Below, one piece after another: positions 27,220-36,391 of a stretch of 64,000 bases of DNA. The notes under the pieces are model-generated. The model saw nothing but the letters and a program-made list of their open reading frames with translations, did not search any database and was not told where the DNA came from. The translations under genes and the position numbers were made by a program. Location of the stretch: NCBI RefSeq assembly GCF_003664995.1, contig NZ_JFHL01000014.1:17890-81889 (forward strand). Reading direction: 5' to 3'. The first letter of the stretch is position 1; each line of letters opens with the position of its first letter. Source of the stretch: Mesotoga sp. BH458_6_3_2_1. Its GTDB lineage: Bacteria > Thermotogota > Thermotogae > Petrotogales > Kosmotogaceae.

Positions 27220-28139
27220 GTGTAGATTTGCTTTTTGGCAATCGCGTTTCATTCTTCCGACGCTTCTATCTCCTTATCTGTGAGGCTGTGTTTAACTGAC
27301 GTGGCTTCAAGTCATGTGGGTACACAAGGAATGAGCTGGGATAGTTTAAGATCATTCTCCTTTGCTTTTTGCATTTGTTGCGACCCGCTTTTTCTTAAGA
27401 GTTTTGAGCTGAGAAGACTTCTTTTTCCATGAATTGAAAGAGTTTATTGCTTCGAATCTCGAGTCTGAAAAAAGAAATCAAGAATCACGTTTGAGCACTA
27501 AATTGTCTATTAAGCTCTTTAATAAATGCTTTTAGCCATTTCTAGATGCAAGTGAAGACTTTCTAACGCGAAAAAATCAACGCGCAAGTCGTACGCAACC
27601 AATGTGCAATCCATACGCACTTTCAACCCACTATGCTGATTGCACATAATTCCCTTCCGAAAAGGGATAGCATTAATTAAAAATGCAGTACTGCGACGAT
27701 TCTACGCGCAAGTCATGCGCAGACTATGCGCAACTTTCGCGCGAACCACGCACCCGCACATTATATATAAACAAAACAAAACAAGACAAAACAAAACATA
27801 AAACATTCTTTCTCCTAAAGGAGAAACGAAAGTTTTGCTTTCGGAAGAACCAACTGAAGAGACGAAAAAGCCGAGAGATCAAAGAAGTTTTTGTTGACAT
27901 GATTAAGAACCGTTCTTTGTTAAGATCAATCGAGAAAGATCATTTAGAGACGTTCGCTGCGCTCACGAAAAGGCGAGAAATAGAAAAGCCAGTCTGCTGG
28001 CGCAGGCCAGTCTTTGCTTCGCAAAGGCCAGTTCCGACTTCGTCAGGCAAAGAGCCACTATTAGGAACGGGTTATGAAAATCGGGTTAGTGGGAGCGAGT
28101 TATCAAAACGGTTTATGAATATCGAAAAACCATTCAACG
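27220..28139. other. Long non-coding region between the type III locus and the large CRISPR array
   Basis: No supported gene. It holds the 11-bp phased GCGCAA tracts (27582-27760), then TATATATAA with an AAAAC-repeat tract at about 27760-27805, and a hairpin TTTCTCC-TAAA-GGAGAAA near 27809. A run of small hairpins follows from about 27990-28050 (GCCAG...CTGGC, CTTTGC-TTC-GCAAAG). The 153-codon plus-strand frame across 27683-28144 is low-complexity and is not accepted as a gene. Confidence 0.5.
27582..27760. promoter_or_regulatory. Two tracts of helically phased 11-bp GCGCAA-type boxes
   Basis: Boxes of the form RYGCAA/GCGCAN start at 27582, 27593, 27604 and 27615, and again at 27706, 27717, 27728, 27739 and 27750. 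The period is exactly 11 bp in both tracts. They end beside TATATATAA and an A-rich stretch. Same-face spacing is typical of iterons or cooperative operator arrays. No replication or regulator gene is adjacent. Confidence 0.55.
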
Positions 28140-28413
28140 GCTAACCAGTCCCTTTGCTCTTTCCAACCACCAACCTGCTAACCCCAACCACGGTTTCCCA
28201 AAAGCCCAGATCCTGAACAGGAGCTTTTCAGGATGACAAACTGAGTTGGTTCTTACAATCTAACGTCTTGGCTCTTGAGAGGTTCTTCCTCCTGGCGAAG
28301 CCAGCCATGCGTCCCCGGATGGTTCTCCGGGCATTGCGTCCGCCGATGCTCTTCGGCGCATCACTTCCCGGGATGATCTTCCCGGCACAGCGTCCTGCCG
28401 AAGGCAGCAATTC
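28140..28413. repeat. Hairpin-rich element copy E1, abutting the array
   Basis: Shares ATCCTGAA-loop-TTCAGGAT and a run of five stem-loops with copies E2 and E4: CTGGC-GAA-GCCAG, CCCGGA/TCCGGG, GCCGA/TCGGC, CCGGGA/TCCCGG and CTGCC-GAA-GGCAG. Linkers such as CATTGCGTC separate them. Its right edge falls inside a CRISPR repeat, of which only the last 24 nt remain (28414-28437). Confidence 0.7.
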
Positions 28414-28563
28414 ATACCACTATGGTTCTTACGCAACGGTGATGAAATGAAGATCTCCACACGGAAGATGACCTAGTTTCCATACCACTATGGTTCTTAC
28501 GCAACGGGAACAGGTGGCAAAGATGACTCCGGAGCAGATCAAGTTTCCATACCACTATGGTTC

Positions 28564-28840
28564 ATACAAGAGCAGTCCTCCGTTGACCGTCCCAGAGCAT
28601 GGACCCGTCCTCCGAAAGGATCAAAGACCAGATCCTGAACAGGAGCATTTCAGGATGACAAAATAGTTGGTTCTCACAGCCTAACATAATGCCCCTTGAA
28701 GGATCTTTCCTCCTGGCGAAGCCAGCCATGCGTCCCCGGATGCTTTTCCGGGCATTGCGTCCGCCGATGATCCTCGGCGCATCACTTCCCGGGATGATCT
28801 TCCCGGCACAGCGTCCTGCCGAAGGCAGCAATTAGCCATT
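28564..28840. repeat. Hairpin-rich element copy E2 inside a CRISPR repeat
   Basis: The repeat at 28543 is intact up to ...TATGGTTC (28563), then switches to ATACAAGAGC and the element. It ends near CTGCC-GAA-GGCAG followed by about 20 nt before the next full repeat at 28849. The element is a chain of perfect short stem-loops, including GTCCC/GGGAC-like and ATCCTGAA/TTCAGGAT, then the same five GC-rich hairpins as E1. No coding content. Confidence 0.7.
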
Positions 28841-30408
28841 CGGTCATCGTTTCCATACCACTATGGTTCTTACGCAACTTAGTGTTCGGCCCCGATCAGG
28901 ACCGCCTGATCGAGGCAGTTTCCATACCACTATGGTTCTCACGCAACAGATCACCGAGCACCTGCCCGACGACATATATATTAGTTTCCATACCACTATG
29001 GTTCTCACGCAACTGGTGTCTTCTATGATATGAGGCTTACTCCTCATGCAAGTTTCCATACCACTATGGTTCTCACGCAACGCTCCTTGTGAATTATCCT
29101 TTGGACTTTTCAAAACTGTTTCCATACCACTATGGTTCTCACGCAACCTACGGGCGTTTAAAAGGTTCAAAAATTTAACTAAAAGTTTCCATACCACTAT
29201 GGTTCTCACGCAACTATCCTGTTGATGTTCTTGAATTTATCGTGTTAACACAGTTTCCATACCACTATGGTTCTCACGCAACGAACCCGAAAGAATCGTT
29301 CCTGTTGTCATCGCTCAAGTTTCCATACCACTATGGTTCTTACGCAACGGGTGACATCCGCATCAAGATGAGTGCTCGCCTCCACGTTTCCATACCACTA
29401 TGGTTCTTACGCAACATGAGGCCATAGATCCTGAAACTATGAGCCTGTACAGTTTCCATACCACTATGGTTCTTACGCAACGAAAGTTTACTATGTGAAA
29501 AACATTGCAAGATTTGCACGTTTCCATACCACTATGGTTCTTACGCAACTCGAGGTCGAGTACGAGGACCTCGCCACGTTGCTCGATAAGTTTCCATACC
29601 ACTATGGTTCTTACGCAACTCCACCAGGCGATTCCAAGATTAACAAGAGTAGACACGTTTCCATACCACTATGGTTCTCACGCAACCAGAAAAAAGTAAG
29701 TATTTACATTGCTGGAGATTGTGTGTTTCCATACCACTATGGTTCTTACGCAACAACCCTCAGGAAGAAACTAACCTGTGTGTCGCCACGTCTCCATACC
29801 ACTATGGTTCTCACGCAACTTTGGGTAGAAATAGGGTTCAACGGACTAAGTGTATTCAGTTTCCATACCACTATGGTTCTCACGCAACAAAGTTTGCCCT
29901 GGCGAATACTTGTGTGAAAGTTGCGTTTCCATACCACTATGGTTCTCACGCAACTAGAGCTACCGGATTAGTTATTACCATAACACGTACGTTTCCATAC
30001 CACTATGGTTCTCACGCAACCCATGATATATACGTCCCGAGCAAGACGTAAAACTGCTGTTTCCATACCACTATGGTTCTCACGCAACGAAAAACCGGTG
30101 CTGGAATACCTCGGCCAGAACGAGTTTCCATACCACTATGGTTCTCACGCAACGGATTCCGAACGGGCAAAATACATCAACAACAAAGTTTCCATACCAC
30201 TATGGTTCTCACGCAACCATAATGTAAGCACAACAGCAATCAGCAAATACATTAGTTTCCATACCACTATGGTTCTTACGCAACCTACTATCTCGACAGT
30301 TACCTGCAAAAGAAATTTGCTGTTTCCATACCACTATGGTTCTTACACAACCTGTTGACGTTACCCTCGAAGACGGTATCCATTTGTGTTTCCATACCAC
30401 TATGGTTC

Positions 30409-30618
30409 ATACAAGAGCCGTCCTCCGTTGACCGTCCAAGAGCATGGACCCGTCCTTCGTTAAGATCAAAGACCAGATCCTGAACAGGAGCTTTTCAGGA
30501 TGACAAACTGAGTTGGTTCTGATCATATTGCTATAATTTGCTTCTTGAGGATAGGTCAGGCTCTAGTTTTTTGCTCCTGACCAACCACCAACCACGAACC
30601 ACCCACAACGGCTCTTAG
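30409..30618. repeat. Hairpin element copy E3 (variant right half) inside a CRISPR repeat
   Basis: The left junction is identical to E2 and E4 (repeat truncated after ...GGTTC, then ATACAAGAGCC). The first ~120 bp match E4. The right half differs, with GGTCAGG-loop-CCTGACC near 30555-30580 replacing the five GC-rich hairpins. It rejoins a truncated repeat at 30619 (CATACCACTATGG). Confidence 0.65.
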
Positions 30619-30704
30619 CATACCACTATGGTTCTTACACAACTAGTCTTCAAGTTAGCAGAAATCCATACGATGATCCAGCAGTTTCCATACCACTATG
30701 GTTC

Positions 30705-30976
30705 ATACAAGAGCCGTCCTCCGTTGACCGTCCAAGAGCATGGACCCGTCCTTCGTTAAGATCAAAGACCAGATCCTGAACAGGAGCTTTTCAGGATGAC
30801 AAACTGAGTTGGTTCTTAAAACTTAATGTCTTGCTCCTAGAAGGGTTTTCCCTCCTGGCGAAGCCAGCCATACGTCCCCGGATGCTTTTCCGGGCATTGC
30901 GTCCGCCGATGATCTTCGGCGCATCACTTCCCGGGATGATCTTCCCGGCACAGCGTCCTGCCGAAGGCAGCAATTC
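30705..30976. repeat. Hairpin-rich element copy E4 inside a CRISPR repeat
   Basis: The left junction is after ...GGTTC of the repeat at 30684. The right junction is identical in form to E1, GGCAGCAATTC then ATACCACTATGG, leaving the last 24-25 nt of a repeat ending at 31000. The internal hairpin series matches E1 and E2. Confidence 0.7.
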
Positions 30977-33900
30977 ATACCACTATGGTTCTTACGCAAC
31001 CGGAAGAAAACGTTGTATACATTGTGTCCTCCCGTTTCCATACCACTATGGTTCTTACACAACAAGTACTTCATACATTAGTTTACTCTGTTACCTATAA
31101 GTTTCCATACCACTATGGTTCTTACACAACACCAATCAGACGAGACCGGCCTGATATTCTAAACGTGTTTCCATACCACTATGGTTCTTACACAACGGTC
31201 CGAAGCCTCAGAACGCTCTCGTGAAAGCTGACAGTTTCCATACCACTATGGTTCTTACACAACGGTTGATGGTGTAGTTGGATTTGCTTCTAGAATTGGG
31301 TTTCCATACCACTATGGTTCTTACACAACCCAATCGATTCCTTGACGACGAATACAAGAAAGTCATGTTTCCATACCACTATGGTTCTTACACAACTGTA
31401 AAAATCCACAGCGCGTGCAACAAAACTTTATGTTTCCATACCACTATGGTTCTTACACAACACGCGCGTACAAACTTATCATGAAGGTGATATCATGCGT
31501 TTCCATACCACTATGGTTCTTACACAACAATGATTATATGTTCTTCGACAAACTTGAGTTCTGCAAGTTTCCATACCACTATGGTTCTTACACAACGCGC
31601 TCAATGGACTCAGATGTCTCTCTCCCCTCAAGGTTTCCATACCACTATGGTTCTTACACAACTGAGAATCGGACTCAAGGACGATGAGCTGTATGTCTTG
31701 TTTCCATACCACTATGGTTCTTACACAACTCATGAACCTTTCTCTTTGCCGCTGGTACGATCCCTGTTTCCATACCACTATGGTTCTTACACAACCAGGA
31801 GCTTTGTAAGCTGCTGCTGGAGCTTAACACGTTTCCATACCACTATGGTTCTTACGCAACCTAAGTGAGAGTCGGCCACAAAAGGGAGGAAGAGAACAGT
31901 TTCCATACCACTATGGTTCTTACGCAACCTAAGTGAGAGTCGGCCACAAAAGGGAGGAAGAGAACAGTTTCCATACCACTATGGTTCTTACGCAACCGAG
32001 CAAACGGTGAGGTCAGCTTTGTAAGTAACACACCAGTTTCCATACCACTATGGTTCTTACGCAACCCAAGGAGACCATCACGCACCCACCGTTAACCAAA
32101 ACCGTTTCCATACCACTATGGTTCTTACGCAACGAAGAGCGAGACCAGCCTCACGTAATCATTTACAAGTTTCCATACCACTATGGTTCTTACGCAACCG
32201 GGGGATCTGCGACAGGTAAAGGCTGTACGATCCAGTTTCCATACCACTATGGTTCTTACGCAACCAGCCTCAAGACTACCGGTTAGGATTCTAACGCTCA
32301 TGTTTCCATACCACTATGGTTCTTACGCAACATATTATAATTGAAACACGCAGAAAAGGCGGTCTCAGTTTCCATACCACTATGGTTCTTACGCAACCGA
32401 CTACGAAATTAAGTACATCGGAGTCTACTTCTAGTTTCCATACCACTATGGTTCTTACGCAACACAATGGTTAAGAGATCAGAGCTTCTACCCAAATTTG
32501 TTTCCATACCACTATGGTTCTTACGCAACGAGCTATTAGAAAAAGCATTATCGACCGATACATGTTTCCATACCACTATGGTTCTTACGCAACTCGCCCT
32601 CGCTTCGCTCGGTTGACTCCTACTCATGTTGTTTCCATACCACTATGGTTCTTACGCAACCTTTCATCCGACCATCTATCTAATCTTCTTCTGAAGTTTC
32701 CATACCACTATGGTTCTTACGCAACTTAGGAGAAGTGATCGACCACTGGCTCGACCACATGCAGTTTCCATACCACTATGGTTCTTACGCAACGGATGTT
32801 GCGTCAAGCGTGTCGGTGATCGGGGGTATGTTTCCATACCACTATGGTTCTTACGCAACGCGTGTCTGGTCCGTTGCTGTGGGTCGGTACGTGTACGTTT
32901 CCATACCACTATGGTTCTTACGCAACTGCTACGGTTGCAATTCCTAGTATGGCTGTTAGTGTAGCGTTTCCATACCACTATGGTTCTTACGCAACAAGGC
33001 TTGACGGCAACGTTCTGGCGTTGCAAAACAGTTTCCATACCACTATGGTTCTTACGCAACCATATACATCGAAAACAATTGTGGCCCGTATATCCCGTTT
33101 CCATACCACTATGGTTCTTACGCAACGATCACATGGAAAAACCATCAGCCGTCTTCACTTGGCGTTTCCATACCACTATGGTTCTTACGCAACCGGAAAC
33201 TATGTTCATTCAGGCTTAGGCGTTACGAGAGGTTTCCATACCACTATGGTTCTTACGCAACTGGGGATTTCACACACAACATTCAGGGAAAGGTTGATAG
33301 TTTCCATACCACTATGGTTCTTACGCAACTGGTAAGCGGCAGGGAATATGTGCTGTTCAGAGGTATGTTTCCATACCACTATGGTTCTTACGCAACAAAA
33401 AGTTTTATCAGGCGTTGAAGGAGGCACAAAACAAGTTTCCATACCACTATGGTTCTTACGCAACTGATTCTGCGACCGAAACTTTCTATGCTATTTGTGA
33501 GTTTCCATACCACTATGGTTCTTACGCAACAGATAAACGAAAAAACAGGGGCAAAGGAGGTGCAATAGTTTCCATACCACTATGGTTCTTACGCAACCCG
33601 CGGAGTATTTGACTAAAGGCAGCCCCATTTTGCTGTTTCCATACCACTATGGTTCTTACGCAACCGCCGGCATCTGGCAGCTCTTAGGTCTCACGATTCC
33701 GTTTCCATACCACTATGGTTCTTACGCAACCTAATGGAGAGATATCATTCATCTCACCAGATCCCTCGTTTCCATACCACTATGGTTCTTACGCAACTAA
33801 AACCATATCAGACCATACTAGACTAAGCCTGCATGTTTCCATACCACTATGGTTCTTACGCAACCCATCGAGAACATCAGAGCCGCAGAGACACCGGAGC

Positions 33901-34199
33901 AGGTTTCCATACCACTATGGTTCTTACGCAACAGAGACACCGGAGCAGAGAGAGAAACTCATAAGAAAAGTTTCCATACCACTATGGTTCTTACGCAACA
34001 CATATTAGACCAGACCCGCATAGACTGTATACATGTTGTTTCCATACCACTATGGTTCTTACGCAACGTGGCTTGATCGCAGCGGGAACATACCCTTCAC
34101 AGGAGTTTCCATACCACTATGGTTCTTACGCAACTCAGCATCACCACCATTTATTTGATTAAATATCCCGTTTCCATACCACTATGGTTCTTACGCAAC

Positions 34200-34710
34200 C
34201 GCTTTTATTACAAAGATATTATACAGGTTTTGGGTAGGCAGAATCAACCAAAAGGGAAGATTCCGTAAGCGACATCGAATTTACATTTCGGCGATTCGCT
34301 TGGATTTGATTCTAGATGGACGCAGTGTTATGTGGAGGGAGAAGGCGTCGGTATCTTCTCAGGAAGACCAATTGCAGAAAATACCGGCGAAAAACTCTCC
34401 AGCAGAAGCTTACAGAAGGAAATGTTACCGATTTCGCTTTCAATCAAATGACCTATCTGCAGTCGTATCTGTGTAAACTGTACAGGAATGATTATAAATA
34501 GGTCTAGAAGTGTTATTAGGAAATGAGTCTAGAAGAAAATGGCATACGATCGATCCGACGAGAATTGGTAACGAAATTATTAACTCGGGAAAGGCTTATG
34601 GGAAGGATAATACAACTCTGTTCGGAAAAGCCGATGATGATAATCCGCAATATGGCTTTTACATGAAATGATCGCATGTAATCTAGTGCGACAATAAGCT
34701 GAATTAACCA
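34200..34710 (-). promoter_or_regulatory. CRISPR leader 2 (for array C2) with promoter
   Basis: Homologous to leader 1 (6980-7490) and placed identically beside the newest repeat. On the minus strand TTGATT (34242-34247), an 18-bp gap and TATAAT (34218-34223) point into the array. Homology fades past about 34700; no gene is seen between here and cas1 (34887). A frame encoding RRRRYLLRKT is present in both leaders, but is interrupted in leader 1 and not accepted as a gene. Confidence 0.85.
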
Positions 34711-34886
34711 ATCTTGAAATGCCTCAGTGGAATTGGGTTTTAGAAGCATAGTGATTTCGACGGCAAGTAGTTCCGAATGGGTATTGACCGAGAATGATTA
34801 TTGCGGGAATTTTACTTCTGGAGTCAAGAAAATTCGAACTTGATGAAAGGATTTGAGAGAATTGTTCTGAATGGGTGTTCTGCCTT

Positions 34887-35870
34887 CTACCACCACATGT
34901 GAAGCGCTTTGTACTCCTCCTCTGAAAGAAGTGACCGGATCAGTTTGTAGCATTCGGTTAGAAGAAGCGTGTTGTACGAGACTTTCCTTTTTAGTGTTGG
35001 ATGAAAGACCGTCTCTTCCATGAATTTCTCGAAGTGCTCTACGTACTTCTTCATTCCTTCATTGGTAAGAAGGGTTGAATTCATTTCCTTATCGAAGTCG
35101 TCTTCTGTAATGATGGTTTTGTTTAGTAGAGTCATGATCAGTCTGTCTACTATTACCGGCTTGAAGACCTCGCTTATGTCAAGGCAGAGCGAGAATCTCA
35201 TTTCGCAGGGTTCGTGTAGGAAGCTTACTGTGGGGTCGAGCTGAGTCTGATAGATCTTGCTGAGTGTTCTGGTGTAGAGAAGAGAGTTTCCGAAGGAGAT
35301 CATGCAGTTGAGTATACCCAGTGGAGGCTGTCTGACTCTTGTGACGAATTCCTGACCGGTCAGCCCTGCAAGAATCGGATAATAGTATTGTCTGAAAGCG
35401 CCCTCGACAGCCATTACCGAGTTGATTCCGGTCGTGTTCTGAAGTCTTTCTCTAGTGCTTTTCAGCCCCTCTATCTTGTCTTTGTAACCGGGAATCTTGC
35501 TGGATGATCTCTGAAGTACCCTGAGCATGTTGTGCATCGCTCCGTCGATGAATTCTCTAGATAGCTTCAGCCTTTTAATAGGGTCGAGAAAGGTTCTGAC
35601 CTGTTCTACCAGTAGTTTCCCCGAGACTTTTTGCTTCCTCGGTACGAAACTCCCGCTGTACCAGCCATTATGCGAGTAGACATGGAGCGCAACTTCCTTT
35701 TGGGAAAGAAATGAGAGAAGACGGGTATTAAGATCGATTTCTCCAAAGGTTGAAATCGATTCGATCTTTTCTATTGGAATGAACTTTCTTCTACCCTCGC
35801 GTTCTAGTAAGAGAGTGTTGTCTTTTCTGCTCAGCTGTCCGCTGGCAAAGAGATAGAAGTTCTTCTTCAT
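34887..35870 (-). CDS. cas1: Cas1 integrase (type I-B)
   Basis: 327 residues from ATG 35870, which has AGGAGGTTTGATC upstream; an earlier in-frame start would overlap cas4. Cas1 features include FYLFASGQLSRKDNTLL, VAVEGAFRQYYYPIL (with the metal-binding Glu), LHEPCEMRFSLCLDISEVFKP (His and Asp/Glu metal ligands) and a C-terminal HMWW. It integrates new spacers at the leader end. Its array leader (34200) lies just downstream. No cas2 is next to it; the only cas2 is at 26543. Confidence 0.95.
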   Translation of the reverse strand: MKKNFYLFASGQLSRKDNTLLLEREGRRKFIPIEKIESISTFGEIDLNTRLLSFLSQKEVALHVYSHNGWYSGSFVPRKQKVSGKLLVEQVRTFLDPIKRLKLSREFIDGAMHNMLRVLQRSSSKIPGYKDKIEGLKSTRERLQNTTGINSVMAVEGAFRQYYYPILAGLTGQEFVTRVRQPPLGILNCMISFGNSLLYTRTLSKIYQTQLDPTVSFLHEPCEMRFSLCLDISEVFKPVIVDRLIMTLLNKTIITEDDFDKEMNSTLLTNEGMKKYVEHFEKFMEETVFHPTLKRKVSYNTLLLTECYKLIRSLLSEEEYKALHMWW

Positions 35871-35881
35871 GATCAAACCTC

Positions 35882-36391
35882 CTAGGAAAAGCAGAGATCG
35901 AAGTAAGAGCAACCTTTGCAGCCTTTCTTGAATAGCGGAACGGGCGCGCTTTCGAGGTTGAAGATCGTCTTTATCTCTTCGAGATCTCTTCTTATCTGTT
36001 GTTCATCTTCTTCGGTAAGTGAGATCATGATCATTTTCTTGGCTCTAGGATATGTAAGTCGGGCAGTGAATCCGTGAAGGCCAAGTTTGTGCTTTAGGTA
36101 GTAGAGATAATACTTGACCTGATAGATGTGACCTTCTCTCACTTCTTTGCCATACTTAATTTCAACGATTTCTCTTGTGTTTCTTAGTATGTCGAGAGAG
36201 ATTTCGTCGATCACAATGTCTTTGTCTTCGCCCTGGCTGTATTCTTCTTGGAGAAGCTTGCCGAGCTGAACGCTCTCTGAAGTAGATTCCATAGATATGT
36301 TGTGCAGAAAGAACCAGAGTTGTGTCTTGCAGTAATGGAGATAGTTGATTGCATTACCTCCTATCCTCGGCTGTCTTTCGGTGATTTCCAT
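35882..36391 (-). CDS. cas4: Cas4 nuclease
   Basis: 169 residues. The Fe-S cysteines are C26 in the HYCKTQLWFF segment and the C-terminal cluster GCKGCSYFDLCFS. The RecB-type nuclease segment DEISLDIL...IVEIKYGKEV supplies Asp, Glu and Lys. Cas4 trims prespacers and helps choose the PAM. Its start overlaps the cas3 stop by one base. Confidence 0.93.
   Translation of the reverse strand: MEITERQPRIGGNAINYLHYCKTQLWFFLHNISMESTSESVQLGKLLQEEYSQGEDKDIVIDEISLDILRNTREIVEIKYGKEVREGHIYQVKYYLYYLKHKLGLHGFTARLTYPRAKKMIMISLTEEDEQQIRRDLEEIKTIFNLESAPVPLFKKGCKGCSYFDLCFS

Larger units (their letters stand above)
28408..34199 (-). CRISPR. Large CRISPR array C2 (about 78 repeats, family C) with internal interruptions
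   Basis: About 78 copies of the 30-nt family C repeat, roughly six of them truncated. Full repeats run from 28476 to 34170; spacers are mostly 35-39 nt. The leader is at the right end (34200), so transcription and age order run right to left: newest spacer 34135-34169, oldest near 28438. Three repeat variants occur in blocks: TTCTTACGCAAC (mainly 31831-34199), TTCTTACACAAC (about 30322-31795) and TTCTCACGCAAC (many between 28918 and 30217). Hairpin elements interrupt at 28564-28840, 30409-30618 and 30705-30976. One spacer is duplicated (31861-31898, 31929-31966). Two adjacent spacers (33865-33902, 33933-33969) share 16 nt. Confidence 0.97.

Noticed and set aside
27683..28144. 153-codon plus-strand frame between the type III locus and array C2
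   Set aside because: It spans the phased GCGCAA boxes, the AAAAC tract and a hairpin mosaic; composition is low-complexity, with no ribosome site or domain.
6310..34076. Many open frames of 60-160 codons across the CRISPR arrays (translations with repeated FHTTMVLTQ, FPYHYGSYAT or VRTIVVWK)
   Set aside because: They are translations of the 30-nt repeats and spacers in all frames, not genes.
34316..34501. Frame encoding RRRRYLLRKT within leader 2, partly shared with leader 1
   Set aside because: It is interrupted by stops in leader 1 and lies in CRISPR leader sequence; the shared text is explained by leader homology.
34516..34886. Possible cas2 next to cas1
   Set aside because: No Cas2-like frame fits in the interval; the sequence is leader homology and non-coding.
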